Shown here: positions 1-5,549 of the stretch, piece after piece
How positions within the stretch are numbered: the stretch's first letter is position 1
Layout of the letters: every line of letters starts with the position of its first letter
Assembly (NCBI GenBank): GCA_013138675.1
Contig: WTCH01000070.1
Location: forward strand, 1 to 6,034
DNA length: 6,034 nt
Origin: Woeseiaceae bacterium
GTDB lineage: Bacteria > Pseudomonadota > Gammaproteobacteria > Steroidobacterales > Woeseiaceae
Reading direction: 5' to 3'
Made by a program: the position numbers and the translations under genes
Notes under the pieces: generated by a model
What the model was told of the DNA's origin: nothing
What the model saw: only the letters and a program-made list of their open reading frames with translations
Databases searched by the model: none

Positions 1-53
1 AGGTTCTGGATTCGGTGACGTGGAGCACCTAGCGCTCGCGTTACCGTTACACA

Positions 54-68
54 TGCCCAGCTTGGGCA
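54..68 (+). promoter_or_regulatory. Inverted repeat in the leader of the HvfA-like gene
   Basis: The sequence shows a perfect inverted repeat, TGCCCA-GCT-TGGGCA (6-bp arms, 3-nt gap). It ends 12 nt before the AGGAGA ribosome binding site of the Cys-repeat gene. No T-run follows, so it does not look like a terminator. It could be an operator for a dyad-binding regulator or a short leader hairpin that affects translation. Which of these applies, and whether it has any function, cannot be told from one copy. I found no convincing -35/-10 pair in the 94 bases before the gene. Confidence 0.35.
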
Positions 69-94
69 GAAACCCTGAGTAGGAGAGAGAGAAA

Positions 95-481
95 ATGTCT
101 GACAAGAAAATTGCAAAACCAATTGCCCTGGCTGTGGGCGTGGCGTTGGCCGGATCGTTCGCACTGTCGAGCAGCATTGCCAGCGCCGATACCGTTGGAA
201 GCCCGTTCGCATTGTCTACGCTGAGTGCTGGCTACATGCTCGGCGCCGGCGAAGGCTCCTGTGGTGGCGACAAGGAAGGCACAGAAGCCTCTTGTGGCGG
301 CGACAAGGAAGGCGGTGCCGGCGAAAAGGATGCTGAAGCATCCTGTGGCGGCGACAAGGAAGGCGAAGCTGAAGACAAGGATGCTGAAGCATCCTGTGGC
401 GGCGACAAAGAAGGTGAGGCCGGCGACAAAGAGGCAGAGGGCGCTTGTGGCGAAGGCTCCTGCGGTGGAACGAAAGAGTAA
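95..481 (+). CDS. HvfA-like exported Cys-repeat protein (putative RiPP metallophore precursor)
   Basis: This is a 128-residue protein. An N-terminal Sec-type signal peptide (KK near residue 4, hydrophobic stretch at about 9-28, likely cleavage after A-S-A at 29-31) is followed by a linker containing SPFALSTLSAGYML (36-49). After that comes a low-complexity tail of Gly, Glu, Asp, Lys and Cys. Six cysteines (56, 67, 84, 101, 118, 123) each sit in E-x-x-C-G. The signal peptide, the xPF...LSxGYM linker and the E-x-x-C-G repeats match the HvfA family. Characterised members are copper-binding precursors whose Cys residues are changed to oxazolone/thioamide groups by the MNIO enzyme HvfB (DUF692) with HvfC. 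Periplasmic metal binding is inferred here. The start is fixed by AGGAGA (81-86), 8 nt before ATG. Unlike typical loci, no maturase follows; a terminator begins about 30 nt after the stop. The core is EASCGGDKEG rather than EGKCG. An unmodified acidic metal-binding protein is the main alternative. Confidence 0.78.
   Translation: MSDKKIAKPIALAVGVALAGSFALSSSIASADTVGSPFALSTLSAGYMLGAGEGSCGGDKEGTEASCGGDKEGGAGEKDAEASCGGDKEGEAEDKDAEASCGGDKEGEAGDKEAEGACGEGSCGGTKE
284..436 (+). repeat. Three in-frame 51-bp tandem repeats in the Cys-repeat gene
   Basis: Three 17-residue units (residues 64-80, 81-97, 98-114) are arranged head to tail, each opening E-A-S-C-G-G-D-K-E-G and continuing with an acidic/Lys spacer. 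The 51-nt period is exact, so Cys 67, 84, 101 and 118 are all 17 apart. A 32-nt stretch is identical between units two and three (326-357 and 377-408), which points to fairly recent duplication or homogenisation. The first copy uses different codons in places (GCC TCT against GCA TCC). Copy number could vary between strains without a frameshift. Confidence 0.85.
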
Positions 482-511
482 CAAACCCTTTCTACGCACT
501 TTGCAGATTAA

Positions 512-536
512 GCCCGCGCCTTGCGCGGGCTTTTTT
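512..536 (+). terminator. Rho-independent terminator after the Cys-repeat gene
   Basis: A perfect 8-bp GC stem, GCCCGCGC (512-519) against GCGCGGGC (523-530), has a CTT loop and is followed directly by six Ts (531-536). It lies 30 nt after the TAA of the Cys-repeat gene and ends 17 nt before the ATG of tag. It should close the upstream gene as a single-gene transcript. The reverse direction lacks a good T-run (it reads TTAATCTGC), so it looks one-way. Confidence 0.9.
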
Positions 537-553
537 GTGATTTACTTACGCCC

Positions 554-1144
554 ATGACAAAACCAGTAACACGCTGCAAATGGGCCGAAGGTGTCAGCCT
601 CGACTACATCGAGTATCACGATACGGAGTGGGGCGTTCCTGTTCACGACGACCGCGTGCAGTTTGAGTTCCTGATCCTCGAAGGCGCGCAAGCGGGCCTC
701 AGCTGGTCGACGATACTCAACAAGCGTGAAGGCTACCGCAAGGCATTCGCCGACTTTGACCCGGTAAAGGTCGCTCGCTTTACCGACAAGCGCGTTGAAA
801 AATTATTGTTGGACCCGAGCATCGTGCGCAATCGTCTCAAGGTGAACTCCGCCGTAACGAACGCCAAGGCGTTTCTCGCCGTGCAAAAAGAATTTGGCAG
901 TTTCAGCAAATACATCTGGGAGTTTGTGGGCGGCAAGCCCATCCAGAATCGCTTCAAAAAGGACTCCGATATTCCTGCGACGTCGGCGGAGTCCGATGCG
1001 CTTAGCAAGGACCTCAAGAAACGCGGCTTCAAGTTCGTTGGCAGTACGATCATCTACGCTCACATGCAGGCAACGGGCGTCGTCAACGATCACGTCGTCG
1101 GGTGTTTTCGTCATAAGCCCTGCCGGCAACTTGCAAAAAGCTGA
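554..1144 (+). CDS. tag: DNA-3-methyladenine glycosylase I
   Basis: This is a 196-residue cytoplasmic base-excision repair enzyme that removes 3-methyladenine from alkylated DNA. It has the full family signature: RCKW near the N-terminus, YHDTEWG (21-27), FEFLILEGAQAGLSW (37-51) with the conserved Glu and Trp of the base pocket, and NDHVVGC (178-184) near the C-terminus. C8, H22, H180 and C184 correspond to the four zinc ligands of E. coli Tag, and the length is typical. The ATG at 554 gives the usual short N-terminus. A TTG at 521 is in frame but lies inside the upstream terminator and would add residues foreign to the family. There is no recognisable SD before the ATG, and it follows the terminator T-tract by only 17 nt, so the source of its transcript is unclear. 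The next gene starts 55 nt downstream on the same strand and is probably co-transcribed. Confidence 0.95.
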   Translation: MTKPVTRCKWAEGVSLDYIEYHDTEWGVPVHDDRVQFEFLILEGAQAGLSWSTILNKREGYRKAFADFDPVKVARFTDKRVEKLLLDPSIVRNRLKVNSAVTNAKAFLAVQKEFGSFSKYIWEFVGGKPIQNRFKKDSDIPATSAESDALSKDLKKRGFKFVGSTIIYAHMQATGVVNDHVVGCFRHKPCRQLAKS

Positions 1145-1199
1145 ACGCCGGCGGATCATCGAGGAATCCCGCTAACAAGCAAAAGACGAGGGGCTCTCA

Positions 1200-1640
1200 A
1201 TGTCAGACATTGTCTTTGACGGCAAGCCAACGACGACCTTCTGGATCGTCGGCGCCGCCGCACTTATTTGGAACCTGATCGGCCTGGTGTTCTACATCGG
1301 CCATGTAACCATCTCACCAGAAGCGCTGGCGGCGATGCCCCAGTTGCAGCAGGACTTCTTCGCCGAGACGCCAACCTGGGCGACGGCAGCGTTTGCGCTG
1401 GGCGTCAATGCCGGGGTTCTTGGCAGCCTGTTCCTGCTGTTACGCAAGGCCTGGGCTGTGCCAATGTTTTTACTGTCTCTCGTGTCCGTGATCGTTCAGG
1501 ACATCGATGCTTTCGTACTTCGTGGCGGGTTCAGCATTGTCGGCGTCAACGGCATCATCATTCCATCGATGGTCGTCGTGATTGCAATCGCCCTGCTGAT
1601 CTATGCTCGCAGCACCAAAGAAAGCGGCTGGCTGGCCTAA
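1200..1640 (+). CDS. Four-helix inner-membrane protein of unknown function
   Basis: This 146-residue protein has four predicted membrane segments at about 14-34, 61-81, 86-107 and 117-136. A loop of about 25 residues between the first two carries SPEALAAMPQLQQDFFAETPTW. Other marks are LLLRKAWAVP (79-88) before the third helix and a short charged tail ending GWLA. It resembles small proteins that databases often label 'sugar transporter' with no evidence for transport; I recognise the type but assign no substrate. The start is supported by GAGGGG (1188-1193), 6 nt before ATG. It follows tag by 55 nt on the same strand with no terminator between. Its TAA shares four bases with the stop of the converging peptidase gene. 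Confidence 0.8.
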   Translation: MSDIVFDGKPTTTFWIVGAAALIWNLIGLVFYIGHVTISPEALAAMPQLQQDFFAETPTWATAAFALGVNAGVLGSLFLLLRKAWAVPMFLLSLVSVIVQDIDAFVLRGGFSIVGVNGIIIPSMVVVIAIALLIYARSTKESGWLA

Positions 1641-4600
1641 TTGCCGATCCGGATCACGGTGATTGCTGACAGGCCGGTCGGCGTGTTGTGGCCGACACCA
1701 CCAAGATAAATCGTATTCGGTTGCAGTCCGGACCAGTTCACAGTGACCGTATCTGATGTGCCTGCGTTGACGAACGCCGGGCCGGAGGCCGTCATGTTGC
1801 CCTGGTCGTCGATAAGGCCGAAAGACCAGGCGAGTAACTGGTAGTTCGCACCCGGGCCACCCGAGATGTTATCCGTTGCGAAGCCGTGCACGAGCGCAGC
1901 GTAACGGCCACCGGTCGGTAACAGGAAGCTCACTTCTTCGTTTGATGTCGGCTCGCCGCTCTCACCAATACGGAAGCAGTTGACGTTGTCGGGACAATGG
2001 TAGATGTACAGGTCGAGATCATCGTCGCCGTCAGTCAGCGTGTCGAACAAGGAAAATCGCAGATAGGCCTCGTCCACAGGCACATCGATAAGGTGCGCCG
2101 TGACACCGTCGGTCGTGCGGAATGAAAACGTCTTGGTCGGATCGTCGTCCACGAAACCATTGATCACGAGCGGCGTGCGCAGGCCGTGCACACTTGGTAT
2201 GTAGGCGCCCGTAAAACCGAACTCTACCGGGAACCTCAACGTTCCATCGGCACCGAAGTCCGTAACCTGTACGGGCGCCGTGATCGTAATGGGACGCACA
2301 GCCAGGGTGCTGTAAACGGAGTGATCGTTGTTCTCCCAGGTCAGCGAACCGAAGCGCCACGAATCGAGTGGTCCGGATTGCATGCTGAACGTCACGTCGA
2401 ACGTCGCAGAAGCGCCAGGCTGCAGAGAAAGGGTCTGTGGCGCAATGGTTACGCCGATGCCTGCCGGTGGAACGACGTTGGCTGTAAAGGTCTCTGACTC
2501 GTCACTGACGTTTGTAACACGACGAGTGACCACGCGTTCGTTGGCGAGTCGCCCGACGGAGATCGACGGTTGGTTGAGGTCAGCACCGGCGAACGACAGT
2601 CCGGCAGCAGCAAGGTCATCACAACGCTCTTCCGATACAGCAGGCGATGCGGTGCCACAGGCGAAGGCGTCGAACTCGTCATCAGTGACGTCGTAAACCA
2701 GGCCCGGGTCCACAGCGTCATTCGGCACGATGTGTCCTGCCCCGAAGTCGAAAGGAAGAGCCTGCGTTTCATTGTCACCAGCCGTCACAGACTGACGGGC
2801 CGTCGTCATTAGCGCCGATTTTATCGCAGCCGGACTCCAGTCCGGATGCGCCTCCATTAACAGCGCTGCCACTCCCGCAACATGTGGCGTGGACATTGAC
2901 GTACCGGACAGATACGCGAAATTCTCGCCGGACATGGCGTTTGCAGCATTCGGCGCAAAGCCGGCAAGTATGTTGACACCGGGCGCCGTGACGTCAGGCT
3001 TGAGAATATCTGCGACCGGACCGGGACCGCGTGCTGAGAACGAGGCCATCTTGTTGCCGGTCTCGACTTCCGTGATAAACAACTGCTTGTCGAGCAGGAC
3101 GGTGACGATCTTGCCGGCATCAATTTCGGCGAGAATCAGGTTGCCGTCCGCCTGCCCTATCATTACAGCAGGGATTTCCGAGAGGCCCGGTGTACCGTTC
3201 ATCACGATCGGGTCGCCGGCGATGTTGTAAACAAGCACCGCGATGGCACCGGCGTCGTCCGCGTGGGCCACCTTGAGGTCGAAGCTGCAGCCGCCCCGCT
3301 GAATCAGTGCGATCTTCCCGGATACGTCGGACCCGTTTGTCAGTGGTTCGCAGGCATCGCTGGTCGTTCCCGGCCCGCCGTCGTCGAGCGTCTCTTCGCC
3401 GTCATCAGCCAGCACGAGGCCACCGTCAACGGGTCCGACCTCCAGCAATGCTGGCGTAAAGTTGGCCTCCTTAACGGCGTATTTTCCGGCGAGAGAAAGA
3501 GGCAGCTTGATCTCAAGCGCTTCGATCGAGGTCTCACCATCGCGACTCGACGCCGCTGCGGCGATTACCCAGGGACTGCCGGCGGGCGAGCCAATCGTTC
3601 CGAGATTCGGGCCTTCATTTCCCGCGGCGACAACGGCAAGAACGCCGGCTTTCGTGGCGGACATCAGCGCCAGGTCGTCGGGCGCTACCAAACTCAGCAG
3701 TGAGCTGCCAACCGAGTAGTTGATGATGTCGACGCCATCGGCAACAGCAGCATCAATCGCATTGGCAAGGTCGGACGTGTTGCAGCTTGCACGCTGATCG
3801 CCCGGGCGTAGCCAGCACGCCTTGTAAACCGCAATCCTCGCGCGCGGCGCGATTCCTTCGACGCGATCGATGAACGAACCAAAGATGGATGCTTTGACAC
3901 GATTTCCGGCTGCGGTCGTGGCCGTATGTGTGCCATGTCCGTCCGCATCGCGTGCCGAGCGAATTTCACCCTCGTCGATCGGACCCGAGGCTTCTGCGCC
4001 GGCCACGTAATAGCGCGCACCAATGAGCTTGTTGTTACACGCCGTGTCGTCAAAATCTTCTCCTGCAATGCAGGCGCCGTTCCAGTCGACCGGTGGTTCG
4101 AAGACCAGTATATCTTCGCGCTTCTTGAAGCGCCTGCAGAGCCAGCGGCCGAGTAAGGTATTTTCGGCCCAGTCACCCTGGCACTGGCGGGGCTGGTCCG
4201 TTTTGGTGTCCTCGAGCGCCGGATGCTCGGGCGCGATGCCGCTGTCGATGACGCCGATGATAATGCCTTCACCGTCGAGGCCAGGCGCGCCGCGCAGCCC
4301 TTTGCCGCGGTCAAAAAGCTCAAGAAAATCAAGGCTATAGTTAGTTGCGAGAGGGCGGATTTCGTCTTCCCAGACGTGCAGTACCTCAGGCAGGCTTTCG
4401 AGTTTGTGCGCCTGTGCGGGATGCATTTTGGCTGCGAAACCGTTCAGACCGAAGCGAAAACTGTAAATGAGCTCGGTGCCTGAACCTGCGCGTGCGATGA
4501 CCTGTTCCTGTGCCTTCGAGAGGCGTGCCGTATAGCTCTGGATAACGGGGCTTGCCTTGTCGAAGCGCACGCGCGACACGGCCTTTGCGCCTGGCTTGGC

Positions 4601-4804
4601 CGCCGCTGTGAGTAGTGACGCGTGATGGTCAGCAGCAGACGGCATCGCCAGCTGCACGATGTAGACCTTGCGCGTATTCGGATCTTCCGACCCGGCGAGG
4701 CGAATCGCGCCAAGGCTGCCCGCATCGCGCAGCTCCGACGCATTCTGAGCGGATACACCGAGAGGTATCAGCAGCATGAGCAGCAAGATGTGACGCAAGG
4801 ACAT
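1637..4804 (-). CDS. Secreted subtilisin-like S8 serine peptidase with PA, Fn3-like and PPC-like domains
   Basis: This 1055-residue exported endopeptidase precursor starts with a Sec signal peptide (hydrophobic core about 5-18, cleavage probably after V-S-A at 19). An I9-type propeptide follows (about 44-145, starting KVYIVQL). The S8 catalytic domain has Asp187 (GVIDSGI), His290 (DGHGTH), oxyanion Asn396 (AAGNEG) and Ser636 (SGTSMSTPHVAG). A protease-associated (PA) domain is inserted at about 455-575 (GKIALIQRGGCSF). Behind the catalytic domain are an Fn3-like domain (about 743-840, as in cucumisin-type subtilases), a PPC-like beta domain (about 880-995, DGDDDLDLYIY) and a final Fn3-like piece (about 1005-1055). 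Twelve Cys fall into six close pairs, consistent with disulfides outside the cytoplasm. No membrane anchor or autotransporter domain is seen, so release to the medium is likely. The start lies 2 nt after the AhpD-like gene without a clear SD, which suggests translational coupling. All catalytic residues are intact; the substrate is unknown. Confidence 0.95.
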   Translation of the reverse strand: MSLRHILLLMLLIPLGVSAQNASELRDAGSLGAIRLAGSEDPNTRKVYIVQLAMPSAADHHASLLTAAAKPGAKAVSRVRFDKASPVIQSYTARLSKAQEQVIARAGSGTELIYSFRFGLNGFAAKMHPAQAHKLESLPEVLHVWEDEIRPLATNYSLDFLELFDRGKGLRGAPGLDGEGIIIGVIDSGIAPEHPALEDTKTDQPRQCQGDWAENTLLGRWLCRRFKKREDILVFEPPVDWNGACIAGEDFDDTACNNKLIGARYYVAGAEASGPIDEGEIRSARDADGHGTHTATTAAGNRVKASIFGSFIDRVEGIAPRARIAVYKACWLRPGDQRASCNTSDLANAIDAAVADGVDIINYSVGSSLLSLVAPDDLALMSATKAGVLAVVAAGNEGPNLGTIGSPAGSPWVIAAAASSRDGETSIEALEIKLPLSLAGKYAVKEANFTPALLEVGPVDGGLVLADDGEETLDDGGPGTTSDACEPLTNGSDVSGKIALIQRGGCSFDLKVAHADDAGAIAVLVYNIAGDPIVMNGTPGLSEIPAVMIGQADGNLILAEIDAGKIVTVLLDKQLFITEVETGNKMASFSARGPGPVADILKPDVTAPGVNILAGFAPNAANAMSGENFAYLSGTSMSTPHVAGVAALLMEAHPDWSPAAIKSALMTTARQSVTAGDNETQALPFDFGAGHIVPNDAVDPGLVYDVTDDEFDAFACGTASPAVSEERCDDLAAAGLSFAGADLNQPSISVGRLANERVVTRRVTNVSDESETFTANVVPPAGIGVTIAPQTLSLQPGASATFDVTFSMQSGPLDSWRFGSLTWENNDHSVYSTLAVRPITITAPVQVTDFGADGTLRFPVEFGFTGAYIPSVHGLRTPLVINGFVDDDPTKTFSFRTTDGVTAHLIDVPVDEAYLRFSLFDTLTDGDDDLDLYIYHCPDNVNCFRIGESGEPTSNEEVSFLLPTGGRYAALVHGFATDNISGGPGANYQLLAWSFGLIDDQGNMTASGPAFVNAGTSDTVTVNWSGLQPNTIYLGGVGHNTPTGLSAITVIRIGN

Positions 4805-4806
4805 GG

Positions 4807-5367
4807 TTATTTGTCTTTGTAGCCGCCCAATTCCTCGGTCGAGAAACTGACGCCGAGGCCGAGCGCAATGCGATTGACGAAGTTAAAATAGCCGACGACC
4901 AGCGTCAGGTCGAGGATGTCTTTGTCGGTCAGACCCACCGCCCGCAACTCTCCGAGATCGATCTCCGTCATGGCAGACGGGGCCGACGTGAGTTTCTCCG
5001 CGTGCCGTACGATATTGCTCAGTCGTGGCTCAAGCGTTTCCAGCCCATCGGCCGACATGAGCAGCTCGAGTGTCTCGTCATCCTTGATGTAGCGACGCAA
5101 GGCCTCGGCATGATGGTTAACGCAATAGGCGCATTCATTGGTCGCCGAGACGACAACGGCGACAGCCTCCCGCTCGGCGCGGCTCAGCCCGGACGCGTCA
5201 AACATGACGGTCATATACAGATCGAGATGATTCGCCATGGCCTCCGGGTTGAGGCTATGGACCTTGAGGATATTTGAGACCTTGCCGCGCTTTTTTAAGA
5301 GCTCGGCGTAGATTGCCTCAAGTTTTCCTTCTGCGTCATCAACGTCGACTTCATCAATCCAGGACAT
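4807..5367 (-). CDS. AhpD-like carboxymuconolactone decarboxylase-family (peroxidase-related) protein
   Basis: This 186-residue, probably cytoplasmic protein belongs to the CMD/AhpD fold. The redox motif is complete: Glu67, Cys79, Cys82 and His86 in E-x11-C-x2-C-x3-H (NECAYCVNHHAEAL at 77-90). This is the proton-relay/dithiol arrangement of AhpD, which supports thiol-dependent peroxide reduction. The C-terminal half (LTDKDILDLTLVVGYFNFVNR, about 146-166) is typical of the 'uncharacterised peroxidase-related enzyme' subgroup, and the length fits. The role in peroxide detoxification is inferred from the family; the true reductant and substrate are unknown. The ATG at 5367 is preceded by a modest GGTGG (complement of 5377-5381) at 9 nt. 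Its TAA is 2 nt from the ATG of the secreted peptidase gene, so the two form a tight transcription unit. There is no obvious functional link between a cytoplasmic peroxidase and a secreted peptidase. Confidence 0.9.
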   Translation of the reverse strand: MSWIDEVDVDDAEGKLEAIYAELLKKRGKVSNILKVHSLNPEAMANHLDLYMTVMFDASGLSRAEREAVAVVVSATNECAYCVNHHAEALRRYIKDDETLELLMSADGLETLEPRLSNIVRHAEKLTSAPSAMTEIDLGELRAVGLTDKDILDLTLVVGYFNFVNRIALGLGVSFSTEELGGYKDK

Positions 5368-5384
5368 CGCTCATCGCCACCGTA

Positions 5385-5397
5385 GCCCCTATGGGGC
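5385..5397 (-). promoter_or_regulatory. Small inverted repeat upstream of the AhpD-like gene
   Basis: GCCCC-TAT-GGGGC, with 5-bp arms and a 3-nt gap, ends 17 nt before the ATG of the AhpD-like gene. On the transcribed strand it would form a short GC hairpin just 5' of the weak GGTGG ribosome binding site. It has no T-run and so is not a terminator. It may affect translation initiation or be chance. Confidence 0.25.
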
Positions 5398-5474
5398 CTT
5401 TAAGACGCTCCCGCTCGCACCGCACTTCGAATCTCTCGACGTTACCATTCAGGGCGGCAAAAGAGAACGTCCGG

Positions 5475-5486
5475 CGTGCCGGCACG
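5475..5486. promoter_or_regulatory. Perfect 12-bp palindrome between hemF and the AhpD-like gene
   Basis: CGTGCCGGCACG is a gap-free perfect palindrome in the 166-bp intergenic region, about 108 nt upstream of the AhpD-like start. A promoter for the AhpD-like/peptidase pair would be expected in this region, but I could not pick out a convincing -35/-10. It is a candidate operator for a dimeric regulator. In GC-rich DNA a palindrome of this size can also arise by chance. Confidence 0.3.
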
Positions 5487-5521
5487 TAGGTCCATTAGGA
5501 CGAAACTTGCGTCTGATATCG

Positions 5522-5549
5522 AAAAAGCCGGTGTTACTTCGTAGCCAGC
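5522..5549 (-). terminator. Possible rho-independent terminator overlapping the hemF stop
   Basis: Read on the - strand, GCTGG (complement of 5545-5549) pairs with CCGGC (complement of 5527-5531), including one G-U pair. An inner UAC/GUA pairing closes a GAA loop, and five Ts follow (complement of 5522-5526). The hairpin takes in the hemF TAA. The stem is short and imperfect, so termination may be partial, with some readthrough into the AhpD-like gene. Confidence 0.4.

Noticed and set aside
284..436. CRISPR-like or intergenic tandem array
   Set aside because: The repeats are contiguous without unique spacers, have a codon-multiple period and stay in frame inside a protein with a signal peptide.
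47..499. Long - strand reading frame (150 codons) opposite the Cys-repeat gene
   Set aside because: It is the complement of the repeat: its repeated FLVAATGCFS-type pattern follows directly from the 51-bp unit. The + frame has a strong SD, a signal peptide and a following terminator, so the - frame is a shadow.
521..553. Upstream TTG start for tag
   Set aside because: The TTG lies in the loop and arm of the terminator, and the extra 11 residues do not fit the short N-terminus before the RCxW motif in Tag proteins.
225..557. Second + strand reading frame across the repeat and terminator
   Set aside because: It lies in another frame of the same repeat, runs through the terminator hairpin and into tag, has no SD, and encodes a monotonous VAATRKA pattern with no family resemblance.
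1637..2200. Autotransporter or sorting-signal C-terminus on the peptidase
   Set aside because: The C-terminal residues form Fn3/PPC-like beta domains with no beta-barrel, hydrophobic anchor, or PEP/IPTL-type sorting motif.
3694..4332. 212-codon - strand frame inside the peptidase gene
   Set aside because: It overlaps the S8 catalytic region in another frame, is Ser/Arg-rich as expected for an off-frame reading of GC-rich DNA, and shows no domain.
5385..5397. Terminator between hemF and the AhpD-like gene
   Set aside because: The hairpin is GC-rich but is not followed by a T-run on either strand; a better candidate overlaps the hemF stop at 5522-5549.
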